Source of the DNA: Desulfuromonadaceae bacterium
GTDB lineage: Bacteria > Desulfobacterota > Desulfuromonadia > Desulfuromonadales > Geopsychrobacteraceae
Assembly (NCBI GenBank): GCA_013138655.1
Contig: WTCI01000176.1
Location: forward strand, 1-6,830
Reading direction: 5' to 3'
Length of the DNA stretch: 6,830 nucleotides
In this document: positions 1-6,449 of the stretch, piece by piece
Position numbering within the stretch: the first letter of the stretch is position 1
Layout: the number at the start of each line of letters is the position of its first letter
Notes under the pieces: model-generated
Database searches by the model: none
What the model was told of the DNA's origin: nothing
Seen by the model: the letters and a program-made list of their open reading frames with translations, nothing else
Made by a program: the position numbers and the translations under genes

Positions 1-713
1 GATGCTTTGGCAGAAAGCGCGATGACCGGAATATCGGCAACGTCACGATTCGCCTGCAGGACGCGGAACATCTCCTCGCCGCCCATACGTGGCATCAAGA
101 CGTCAGTAACGATTAGGTGAGGCTGGAGTTGCATCGCCTTTTTTAAGCCCTCAGCGCCATTTTCTGCTTTGTAGACCGTATAACCCTCTTTTTTTAATGC
201 CACCTCAGCTAATGTGAGCACAATATCCTGATCATCAATGATCAGGATATTCCAGGGTCGATCTTCTTCTTGCGCATCAGTTTCAATCAGATAGTTTTTC
301 CTGATTGCAGATTTAATTTCTTCCGGTGAAGTGACACAGGGTAAAATACTCAGTTCGATTTTAAATGAGAGATCGTTCTGCAGTTCAATATCGAGTGGAT
401 CAGCCATCGCCAGGTGAAGACTATTGCCTTCAATCTTCAGCGGGAAAATTAACTTGGCGAGGGCCGTTTCGGCATCACAAAGGTCAAGGACTTCACGTGG
501 AAAGCTGAAACGGGAGAGCCCTTTAGCGTAGCGGAAACCGAACTGTTTGGAAAGTGCCTTGGCGATATCCTCTTCGAGCAGCGCGTCCATATCTTCAAGA
601 ACCTGCCCCAGGGGCTTTTTTGTATCCTTCTGCAGGGTCAATGCTTTGTCCAGAGTGTCTTGGTCAATGACCCCCATATCGACGAGGGTTTCACCCAGTT
701 TTTTTCTTGTCAT
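1..713 (-). CDS. MshEN (GSPII_E_N-like) + response-regulator receiver protein, C-terminus beyond the window
   Basis: The first 237 residues are visible; the frame is open to the left edge. Residues 5-57 contain two 24-residue MshEN-type motifs (5-28 and 34-57) separated by five residues. The rest of the T2SS-ATPase N-terminal fold follows, including LAMADPLDIE at 101-110. In the known family this fold binds cyclic di-GMP or packs against an ATPase; no Walker motifs are visible here. From about residue 154 a receiver domain begins: acidic pair D160/D161, phospho-acceptor D204 in VTDVLMP, and the conserved Ser in ALSAKA near residue 233. The conserved Lys lies beyond the edge. The protein is cytoplasmic, with no signal peptide or membrane segment. 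The ATG at 711-713 was chosen because it begins just before the first motif; the GGAAAAAGA upstream is only a modest ribosome site. It is divergent from the kinase at 1190, so it is a plausible phosphorelay partner (inference). Whether an output domain follows the receiver cannot be seen. Confidence 0.87.
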   Translation of the reverse strand, partial: MTRKKLGETLVDMGVIDQDTLDKALTLQKDTKKPLGQVLEDMDALLEEDIAKALSKQFGFRYAKGLSRFSFPREVLDLCDAETALAKLIFPLKIEGNSLHLAMADPLDIELQNDLSFKIELSILPCVTSPEEIKSAIRKNYLIETDAQEEDRPWNILIIDDQDIVLTLAEVALKKEGYTVYKAENGAEGLKKAMQLQPHLIVTDVLMPRMGGEEMFRVLQANRDVADIPVIALSAKA

Positions 714-773
714 GCTCTTTTTCCGTGTGAAAGGCCGTTGCGGTTATTAGACTCATTCTGAGATTATCGCTTT

Positions 774-802
774 ATTATGATATGGCTTTAATAAAATGGC
801 AA
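774..802 (-). promoter_or_regulatory. Sigma70-type promoter for the MshEN-receiver gene
   Basis: Read on the minus strand, TTGCCA (797-802) and CATAAT (774-779) each match the sigma70 consensus at five of six positions and are exactly 17 bp apart. Transcription would begin near 767, giving a leader of roughly 54 nt before the ATG at 713. A second, poorer match (TTGAAA, 17 bp, AAAAAT) lies further upstream. The assignment rests on pattern only. Confidence 0.5.
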
Positions 803-1094
803 ACATTTTTTCTCTTTTTATGTAAATTTTCAAGAGGGTCATTCTTTTCTTTTGCTAAAATTTATAAATGAATTCAGCCAGTTTACTTCTGGTGGGTGAT
901 TGCGATACGTGTTGATGTCAAGAATCTATGAAAGTTATCCTTGATACCGAAATCCCCTTTGTTCACAAAGAAGCTTTCGCAAATCACTGGTTATCAAACA
1001 CCGAATGAGGCATGGTGACAAAGCTCGGTTATCAAATGAGCGGGATATCCAATGTAGACCACCTGATGCCCGCCATCAAATTGGCTAAAGTACT

Positions 1095-1122
1095 TTGATT
1101 TATGTTGGTATTGAGGCATTAT
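1095..1122 (+). promoter_or_regulatory. Weak candidate promoter for the hybrid kinase
   Basis: TTGATT (1095-1100) and CATTAT (1117-1122) are separated by 16 bp; each hexamer matches the sigma70 consensus at four of six positions. It would start a leader of about 60 nt before ATG 1190. Such matches are expected by chance in AT-rich DNA, so this is only the best candidate in the right place. Confidence 0.22.
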
Positions 1123-1189
1123 TCTAGTATTCAAAACGTTTCCTTCCGTATCAATACATGTTTTATCCTTAACCTTGGGGAGATTATCC

Positions 1190-1238
1190 ATGCCAACCCC
1201 TGAACAACAATCACACCAACTCTCTTTAGCTCTAAAAG
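1190..1238 (+). pseudogene. 5' fragment of hybrid sensor histidine kinase, cut off by the IS
   Basis: ATG 1190 follows GGGGAG (1177-1182) at a 7-nt spacing, the best start in this frame; an in-frame TGA lies at 1112-1114. The fragment encodes MPTPEQQSHQLSLALK plus the first base of a Gly codon. Joining 1238 directly to 2945 (that is, removing the IS and one copy of the TAAAAG duplication) continues without a frameshift into GAKCGFWDWN. This is the typical opening of a PAS_3 domain after a short helix. The whole gene would have encoded 784 residues. The insertion therefore lies at the start of the first PAS domain. Confidence 0.8.
1233..1238. repeat. Target-site duplication, left copy (TAAAAG)
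   Basis: This hexamer directly abuts the left inverted repeat and is identical to 2939-2944. It belongs to the kinase reading frame (within codons for Leu-Lys-Gly). Confidence 0.85.
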
Positions 1239-1252
1239 CCTGAATCAGTGAG
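1239..1252 (+). repeat. Terminal inverted repeat of the IS1380 element (transposase 3' side)
   Basis: CCTGAATCAGTGAG is the exact reverse complement of 2925-2938. Identity stops after 14 bp (GGGTCGG here against TTTACAT at the other end). It defines the left boundary of the element. Confidence 0.9.
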
Positions 1253-1476
1253 GGGTCGGTTCGCACCTCTCCTGTTTGTCTCGCCAAGTCATTTTTGCGA
1301 GAAATTTGCAGCCTAAATCCGGCACCCGGTGCAGTTTTTCCGGTCAGACGGAGCCGTTCTTTGACAATTCAGCTGATTTTAATCAACCTTGGTGAAGATC
1401 TCCTGTTTTTTGGCGAGCGACAGCAGCCACACTCCCGGTTGCGGTTTTTTCAGGGCACTGCTGCGCAGGTTCCGAT

Positions 1477-2820
1477 TCAACCATAGGCAAACCGCTCGTA
1501 GGTTTTGGCAAAGACCTGGGCCTGATCGTTGGCATGACAACTAAAACGCAGGGTCAGACCATGGGCATGGCGGATAAAACGCCCGGCAAAATAGACCAGC
1601 TCCTGCATCACCGTCTTAATCCGACGGCGCTGCTTTGCGCGTCGTGCCTGCTTCTTCCCCATTAAGCCCACCTGACCCACGGCCCGCAAAATATTGTAGG
1701 CCAACCCGGCACAGCACATGACCAAGTCATTGGTGGCAAACTTGCCTGACGGCAACCGCTCCAGATTCATGTCGGTCTTGAGCTCAGAATGATACTGCTC
1801 GCAAAGGGCATGTCCTTTGTAGAGCTCGATCACTTTATCCTTGGCAACGCTGAGGTTCGTCCACCAGCCTTCGATCTCAACATCAGGGATGAGCAGCGGG
1901 GTGCCATCCTTCTCAAAGTTTCGTTGTGTGGCCCGCAGTACGCGGCGCACCTTGATGGTTTTGACCTTATCATCCTCATCTTTGTAGGTGCGCTCGACGG
2001 TTTCCGTCATGATGGCAATGCGACCGTTCTTGTCCTGCTTCACCATCTTGCCATGGGCAAAGACCTCGGATGCCCGGGCCGGAACGTCGGCCCTCCGGGG
2101 ATTCCACTTGACGATGAAATCGACCTTCTCATCGATCAAGGTCACCAGAGTGGCGATCGCATCATGAGCGCTGTCCAGCCGCGCCAGCAAAGGGGCCTTG
2201 GTCAACTGCCGGCTCTTGTAGATCGCTCGTAACAGGAAAGGGATAAAGCCCTCCTGGGAATGCTGCGATCCGGGGCGCTGTTCGATCTCCAGGCACCAGC
2301 CCTCCAGGCCCAACCAGGCCGCGATCGGGGCAAAGCCGTTGAACTTGCAGTAGGTCCAAGAGACGCCCTCTTTCTTCGTATTCGAGTTGTCTTGCGTGAA
2401 GACATCCATATCCAGGGGTATATGCCCAGAAGACAGTGTTGAAAGCGTGGCCTTGACCTTCTTGATGAACTCGACCATGCAGAAGTTGACAATCCAGCGC
2501 GACGCCTCGGCGACCTTGTCCATACGTTGACGCAGGGTTTCGGGAGAAGGTACGTTCTGCACGCCCAGCGCGGCAGAAAAGAACTCATCATCTTCCCAGA
2601 AGGGGCGGACCGCCTCAAAGTCGCTCTTTCCCTGGCAGAGCAGACCGAGATAACAGCGCAGGACATCGGCCGTTGCAATCCCCTGACAGGGTGCCGCCTT
2701 GGCCAGACGTGAGGCCAGCGTTGTGTAACGGTTAATGGCCAGCCCGACCAGTGCCATGCCGGACTGTGATGTGTAGAATTCGGTGTCGGACTGCTCGATG
2801 GTGAACCGCGGAAAAGTCAC
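1477..2820 (-). CDS. IS1380-family transposase (DDE type)
   Basis: A 447-residue DDE transposase that would cut and rejoin the ends of its own element. Motifs seen: LDMDVF at 136-141 (first Asp, D137 or D139), ARLDSAHD at 213-220 (second Asp, D216) and YHSELKTDMNLERLPSGK at 343-360, whose E346 is the likely catalytic Glu; this last block is characteristic of IS1380 proteins. A basic stretch follows at 389-402. The start is GTG 2818-2820, preceded by a near-perfect AAGGAGG ribosome site seven bases upstream. Length is normal for the family and there is no frameshift, so the enzyme is probably functional. Its 3' end points away from the kinase and toward the minus-strand MshEN-receiver gene. 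Catalytic residues are assigned by motif, not alignment. Confidence 0.92.
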   Translation of the reverse strand: MTFPRFTIEQSDTEFYTSQSGMALVGLAINRYTTLASRLAKAAPCQGIATADVLRCYLGLLCQGKSDFEAVRPFWEDDEFFSAALGVQNVPSPETLRQRMDKVAEASRWIVNFCMVEFIKKVKATLSTLSSGHIPLDMDVFTQDNSNTKKEGVSWTYCKFNGFAPIAAWLGLEGWCLEIEQRPGSQHSQEGFIPFLLRAIYKSRQLTKAPLLARLDSAHDAIATLVTLIDEKVDFIVKWNPRRADVPARASEVFAHGKMVKQDKNGRIAIMTETVERTYKDEDDKVKTIKVRRVLRATQRNFEKDGTPLLIPDVEIEGWWTNLSVAKDKVIELYKGHALCEQYHSELKTDMNLERLPSGKFATNDLVMCCAGLAYNILRAVGQVGLMGKKQARRAKQRRRIKTVMQELVYFAGRFIRHAHGLTLRFSCHANDQAQVFAKTYERFAYG

Positions 2821-2924
2821 GAAAAAACCTCCTTGGGTGAATTTCGATGCGGTTCTAATGTAGCATAAAACACGAATAAAATCGGCTAATTATCAAAGAC
2901 ACGACAGAAAGTTACTAATGTAAA

Positions 2925-2938
2925 CTCACTGATTCAGG
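2925..2938 (-). repeat. Terminal inverted repeat of the IS1380 element (transposase 5' side)
   Basis: CTCACTGATTCAGG matches 1239-1252 perfectly in inverted orientation and defines the right boundary. Kinase sequence resumes six bases later, after the target duplication. Confidence 0.9.
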
Positions 2939-2944
2939 TAAAAG
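2939..2944. repeat. Target-site duplication, right copy (TAAAAG)
   Basis: Second copy of the hexamer at 1233-1238, directly next to the right inverted repeat. Removing one copy with the IS restores the kinase frame, which independently supports the boundaries. Confidence 0.85.
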
Positions 2945-3120
2945 GAGCAAAATGTGGGTTTTGGGATTGGAATCTTCCTGAAGATAAAATCTACTTTGAT
3001 CCAAATTATTTCCTGATTGCTGGATACGAGCCGAATGAATTCCCGCACCAATTTAAAGAATGGGAGAAGCGGGTTCATCCTGATGATATTGCCTCGGCTC
3101 AAAAGGCAATTCAGCAATAT

Positions 3121-5250
3121 ATGGCAGGAGAATTTGAACACTACGCTGTTGAATTCAGGTTCAAGACCAAAATCGGAGGCTGGTTATGGATTCTGGGAAA
3201 GGGTGAGGTTACAGAACGAGATGAAGATGGCAACCCTGTTCGCTTTGTCGGGCTGCATATTGATATCTCTCAGCGCAAACGAGTCGAACAGGCACTACGT
3301 GCTCAGATCAATGAATATGCGACCAGTCAGAAAAAGCTAAAAGAAAGCGAGGAACGTTTCAAGGCGCTTCATGCCGCATCATTTGGTGGTGTCTTCATCC
3401 ATGATCAGGGGTTGATATTAGACTGTAATCGGGCACTGTCCGAAATGACCGGCTTTAGCAACGAAGAACTTATTGGCATGGATGGGCTCAAGCTCATTGC
3501 TCCAAATTGGCTTGACCTAGTGGTAAAAAATATAAAGGGTGGTTATGAACAGAGTTACGAAGTAGAGGGCGTCCGTAAGGATGGTTCGGTTTATCCTCTG
3601 GCGATCAGAGGGAAAAATATTTCTTACAAGGAGCGTGAAGTACGGGTCATTGAATTTCGGGATATCACTGAGCGCAAGCAAGCCGATGAAGCTCTACGCT
3701 TGAGCCATGAAGTTTTTCATAAACTGACAAGCTCAGCCAAAGACGGCATCATCCAGATAGATTCCGAAGGGAAAGTAGTTTTTTGGAATCAAGGGGCCGC
3801 AGGGATTTTTGGTTACGATGCCGATGCAGCGATGGGAGCCAATCTTCATCAGTTGCTGGCTCCAAAGAGCTCCCTGGAAAAACATCAAGAGCACTTTCCT
3901 GAGTTTCTAAAAAGTGGCAAAGGAAATGCGGTTGGGAAGACAGTTGAACTTGAAGCGATTCGCAAAAATGGGCAAAGAGTCACGATAGAATTATCTCTTT
4001 CTGCTTTCCAACTTAATGGCGAAATGCAGGCAATGGCTGTGGTGCGTGATATCTCCGAGCGTAAGCAGGCTGAAGCAAAGCAGCAAGAACTCGAAACCCA
4101 GCTCCGCCAGAAGCACAAGATGGAAGCTGTTGGGGTGATGGCCGGGGGGATTGCCCATGATTTCAATAATATCCTCGCCATAGTTCTGACAAATCTAGAG
4201 CTTATGCGCCGTAAAATGGACGATGACAATCCGCTGTTGTCCCGTCTTGAGCAGGCTCAATCCGCATCTTTACGCGCAAGTGATCTTATCAAGCAGATCC
4301 TGACCTATAGCCGTCAGGGCAAGCAGGATTTGAAACCGGTTGGTCTGGCTTTCGTTGTTGAAGAATCGCTCAAACTCCTTCGCTCCACAATCCCTGCCAC
4401 CGTTGAAATTTTAACGCAGATAGATGAAGGCGCGAAGGATACGATGATAAGTGCTGACTCCATTCAAATTGAAGAAGTATTGATCAATCTCTGTAATAAT
4501 GCTGTTTACGCTATGGGAGAAAAGGGTTTATTGACCGTTTCTCTATCCAAAGAACCTCTTGCAACAGATGGCCTGCCTGTAGCTCATGAGTTGCCAGAAA
4601 ATGACTATATTAAATTGACTGTGGAGGATACTGGCAGCGGCATGTCACCAGAAGTCCTTGAAAAAATCTTCGACCCCTTTTATACAACTAAACCGATCGG
4701 ATCGGGTACGGGAATGGGGCTGTCAATCAGTCATGGAATTATCGAAAAGCACAATGGAAGTCTCATTGTTGACAGCACTCCAGGGCAGGGAAGTGTTTTT
4801 TCAATTTACTGGCCTGTCGTAGAATCTATCCCGGACGCAGCAAATGAATTGATAGCCGAGGACCTTCCAACTGGGAACGAACGAATATTGCTTGTTGATG
4901 ATGAAGAATCTCTCGCCCATTCAGTCAGTGATTTTTTAATGGCTCATGGATATTCAGTTACGACGCAAATAAACAGCCAGAAAGCTCTCGATCTGTTTAA
5001 AGACAATACAGAACAGTTTGATTTAGTGATAACCGATCAGACTATGCCGAACTTGACAGGAGTAGAGCTAGCGACTCAACTGTTAAATATCAAACCGGAA
5101 CTGCCCATTATCCTCTGCACTGGATATAGCTCTAAAATAACTGAAGAAAAAGCCAAAGAAGTGGGAATTAAGGCTTTCCTTATGAAACCCTTGTCCCTTC
5201 AGGGTCTGGTTCGAACAACAAGAAAAGTTTTGGATGAAGAAGAGAGTTAG
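3121..5250 (+). CDS. PAS-domain hybrid sensor histidine kinase, 5'-disrupted by IS1380 (homology resumes at 2945)
   Basis: Cytoplasmic-type kinase that autophosphorylates on His and passes phosphate to its own receiver. Residues counted from ATG 3121 (add 75 for the intact protein). The tail of a PAS_3 domain covers 1-50; its first half is encoded at 2945-3120 (GFWDWN, VHPDD). A second PAS spans about 76-187 and a third about 195-316. The phospho-acceptor His346 is in AGGIAHDFNN. The ATP-binding domain shows the N box (N456, N459, N460), DTGSGM at 503-508, FDPFYTTK and GTGMGL at 529-534. The C-terminal receiver has D593/D594, phospho-acceptor D639, T667 and K689. No membrane segment is seen. 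All catalytic motifs are intact. ATG 3121 is the first in-frame ATG after the IS but has no ribosome site and starts inside PAS1, so a product from it would lack a folded first PAS. The gene is most likely inactivated. Its probable partner is the divergent receiver protein at 1-713 (inference). Confidence 0.88.
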   Translation: MAGEFEHYAVEFRFKTKIGGWLWILGKGEVTERDEDGNPVRFVGLHIDISQRKRVEQALRAQINEYATSQKKLKESEERFKALHAASFGGVFIHDQGLILDCNRALSEMTGFSNEELIGMDGLKLIAPNWLDLVVKNIKGGYEQSYEVEGVRKDGSVYPLAIRGKNISYKEREVRVIEFRDITERKQADEALRLSHEVFHKLTSSAKDGIIQIDSEGKVVFWNQGAAGIFGYDADAAMGANLHQLLAPKSSLEKHQEHFPEFLKSGKGNAVGKTVELEAIRKNGQRVTIELSLSAFQLNGEMQAMAVVRDISERKQAEAKQQELETQLRQKHKMEAVGVMAGGIAHDFNNILAIVLTNLELMRRKMDDDNPLLSRLEQAQSASLRASDLIKQILTYSRQGKQDLKPVGLAFVVEESLKLLRSTIPATVEILTQIDEGAKDTMISADSIQIEEVLINLCNNAVYAMGEKGLLTVSLSKEPLATDGLPVAHELPENDYIKLTVEDTGSGMSPEVLEKIFDPFYTTKPIGSGTGMGLSISHGIIEKHNGSLIVDSTPGQGSVFSIYWPVVESIPDAANELIAEDLPTGNERILLVDDEESLAHSVSDFLMAHGYSVTTQINSQKALDLFKDNTEQFDLVITDQTMPNLTGVELATQLLNIKPELPIILCTGYSSKITEEKAKEVGIKAFLMKPLSLQGLVRTTRKVLDEEES

Positions 5251-5265
5251 ACATCTTACAAATCA

Positions 5266-5303
5266 CCCCTTATCAGACACCAACCGATAGTTGTGGGGTT
5301 TTT
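5266..5303 (+). terminator. Candidate terminator just after the kinase
   Basis: An inner stem CAAC (5281-5284) / GTTG (5290-5293) and an outer CCCC (5266-5269) / GGGG (5295-5298) are followed by five T residues (5299-5303), 16 nt after the stop codon. The stem is interrupted, so it would be a weak terminator. Confidence 0.4.
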
Positions 5304-5341
5304 CTACAGGCTTCCTATAATTCACCATCCCCAAGACACAC

Positions 5342-5375
5342 AAGGCCCCAGCCTGGTTCTCCGGATTGGGGCTTT
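5342..5375 (+). terminator. Stronger stem-loop terminator downstream of the kinase
   Basis: AAGGCCCCAG (5342-5351) pairs with TTGGGGCTTT (5366-5375) as a ten-pair stem with two G-T pairs, closed by a 14-nt loop. On the plus strand the downstream T tract is short (CTTTCCT). The flanking A's and T's would also allow some function in the opposite direction. Confidence 0.5.
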
Positions 5376-5432
5376 CCTGAAAGTTGTGCCAGAATGCAGT
5401 CCTGCTTCACCTAAGGATATGTAGAACACTCA

Positions 5433-5554
5433 TGGCGACCATTTTCAATGACCATGGGTGGCCGACCTGAGCTCGGAAAAGGTGGCGGGTTTCGCATCAA
5501 AATGACTGGCGAATTTCAAGCCGTAACGGGTGGCGGAATTGCGTAAGAATATGC
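5433..5554 (+). repeat. Five degenerate 24-bp tandem units, probable IS21-family end remnant
   Basis: TGGC boxes begin at 5433, 5459, 5483, 5507 and 5531: spacings of 26, 24, 24 and 24 bp. Each box continues with a C/G-rich then T-rich core (for example TGGCGAATTTC, TGGCGGAATTG), and most units end in an A-rich stretch plus a G-rich triplet. The last unit ends in GAATATGCA. From memory, many IS21-family elements end in such serial GGTGGC-type boxes with a terminal GGAATACGCA-like edge, where the transposase binds. No istA or istB coding sequence lies on either side, so this would be a solitary decayed end. Alternatives are iteron-like or repressor binding sites. The periodicity is directly visible; the IS21 link is inference. 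Confidence 0.55.
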
Positions 5555-5620
5555 AGCAACGCTTTGGCTTGCAACCATAGACAGATACTTGCTATCAAAA
5601 GGAGTTCCAATTGGCGGGGA

Positions 5621-5653
5621 GGGGCGGTCGCAAGCGCCGCTGGCGCGATCCCC
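5621..5653. repeat. GC-rich imperfect palindrome downstream of the AMP nucleosidase gene
   Basis: GGGGCGGTCGC and GCGATCCCC can pair imperfectly around an inner perfect stem GCGCC-GCT-GGCGC (5634-5646). It lies 23 bp beyond the stop codon of the minus-strand gene at 5676. No T tract follows on the minus strand, so it is not a canonical intrinsic terminator. It could act as an mRNA 3'-end-stabilising hairpin. Confidence 0.35.
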
Positions 5654-5675
5654 GGAAAAGCACCTTCATATCAAC

Positions 5676-6449
5676 TCAATACATAAAATGCTTAATCTTT
5701 TCCCCCTTCTCCCCGATCTCGGTCATCGCATCAATGCCGATTTTCAGATGACTGTCGGCCCATTTCTTAGTCACCTGTAGATCCGACTCCTCGGTCTTTA
5801 CCCCCTCGGGAGTGAGTGGCACATCCGAGACCAGCAACAGTGCACCACGAGCGATGACGTTGTAGTGGCCGACGATAAAGATGGTTGCGGTCTCCATGTC
5901 GATGCCGATGCTGGTCATCTTTTTAAGTTTCTCCAGAAATGCCCGGTCATGTTCCCAGATGCGTCGATTGGTCGAATAAACCACACCAGTGCGGTAATCG
6001 TGGCCGTATTCGAGGATCTTCTCGGAAACAAATTTGTGCAGTTTGAATGATGGCAGCGCCGGAACCTCGGCTGGAAAATAATCGTTGCTGGTCCCCTCGC
6101 CGCGAATGGCGGCATTCGGCAGAATGAAGTGGCCGATCTCGGTCGATTTCTTCAGCCCGCCGCATTTGCCGAGAAACAGCACGCCTTTCGGTTGTATGGC
6201 ACTGAGCAGGTCCATGATGGTTGCCGCATTCGCCGAACCTATGCCGAAATTGATAATGGTCAGGCCGCCACTGTTGGTGGCCGCCTGCATCGGATTGTTT
6301 ACCCCCTGGATATCGCAGGAGAACATCTCCGCAAACTTGTCGACATAGTGCCGGAAGTTGGTCAGCAAGATGTAGTCGCCGAAGTTGTCGAGCGACATCC
6401 CGGTGTAGCGTGGCAGCCAGTTTTTGGTGATCTGCAGGCGGTCAGTCAT
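5676..6449 (-). CDS. amn: AMP nucleosidase, compact form
   Basis: Predicted to hydrolyse AMP to adenine and ribose 5-phosphate in the cytoplasm, linking adenylate level to purine salvage. The 257 residues form one PNP/UDP-phosphorylase-type domain. Visible family signatures are NWLPRYTG at 10-17, INFGIGSANAATIMDLLSAI at 66-85, LFLGKCGGLKK at 91-101, IRGEGTSNDYFPAEVPALP at 115-133, TNRRIWEHD at 160-168, the ribose-binding DMETATIF at 184-191, and LLVSDVPLTPEGVKTE at 205-220. D209 of the last block is the likely catalytic acid. E. coli Amn is about 484 residues, with an extra N-terminal regulatory domain; this protein is the short type known from Bacteroidetes and others, so allosteric control may differ. 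ATG 6447-6449 is preceded by AAAGGA at a suitable distance. It appears monocistronic, with no obvious tie to the signalling genes. Confidence 0.92.
   Translation of the reverse strand: MTDRLQITKNWLPRYTGMSLDNFGDYILLTNFRHYVDKFAEMFSCDIQGVNNPMQAATNSGGLTIINFGIGSANAATIMDLLSAIQPKGVLFLGKCGGLKKSTEIGHFILPNAAIRGEGTSNDYFPAEVPALPSFKLHKFVSEKILEYGHDYRTGVVYSTNRRIWEHDRAFLEKLKKMTSIGIDMETATIFIVGHYNVIARGALLLVSDVPLTPEGVKTEESDLQVTKKWADSHLKIGIDAMTEIGEKGEKIKHFMY

Larger units (their letters stand above)
714..1189. other. AT-rich divergent spacer without a convincing gene
   Basis: This 476-bp gap separates the divergent MshEN-receiver and kinase genes. It holds the promoter at 774-802 and a weak plus-strand candidate at 1095-1122. 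A small plus-strand frame begins at ATG 928, hits TGA at 1006-1008 and continues in frame to another stop near 1099; part of it (LGYQMSGISN) faintly resembles the start of a receiver domain. On the minus strand a 65-codon frame (994-1191, ATG) overlaps the kinase start by two bases. I recognise neither product, and both lack a strong ribosome site. The gap may contain decayed coding sequence or only regulatory DNA. Confidence 0.4.
1239..2938 (-). mobile_element. Complete IS1380-family insertion sequence, 1,700 bp
   Basis: The element is bounded by perfect 14-bp inverted repeats beginning CCTGAATCAG and flanked by identical TAAAAG hexamers. It carries one transposase gene, with 238 bp of non-coding sequence after it and 118 bp before it. 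Length, CCT-starting ends and transposase type all fit IS1380. Family duplications are usually about 4-5 bp, so six is slightly long; one base could be chance identity. The element sits inside the sensor kinase gene with its transposase transcribed against it. With both ends, the duplication and an intact transposase present, it looks recently inserted and potentially active. The name of the specific IS cannot be given from sequence alone. Confidence 0.9.

Noticed and set aside
547..750. Plus-strand 67-codon serine-rich frame
   Set aside because: It is antisense to the clear MshEN-encoding frame and its composition is that of a shadow frame.
1003..1014. TGA 1006-1008 as a selenocysteine codon
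   Set aside because: No conserved selenoprotein context is visible and I see no clear SECIS-like hairpin just downstream; the frame itself is doubtful.
994..1287. A 97-codon minus-strand frame (TTG start) ending near 994
   Set aside because: It runs across the left inverted repeat of the IS, so it is a chimera of IS tail and antisense of the kinase start. The shorter ATG version (994-1191, 65 codons) avoids the IS but has no recognisable homology and only a weak ribosome site.
1295..1486. Plus-strand 63-codon frame in the IS tail
   Set aside because: It lies in the non-coding IS tail, overlaps the transposase end antisense, and has no ribosome site or recognisable motif.
2926..3141. Minus-strand 71-codon frame across the right IS junction
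   Set aside because: It is antisense to the PAS_3 coding sequence and crosses the IS boundary.
5433..5554. CRISPR array interpretation of the periodic repeats
   Set aside because: Units are degenerate and contiguous at 24 bp, with no alternation of conserved repeats and unique spacers, and no cas genes are present.
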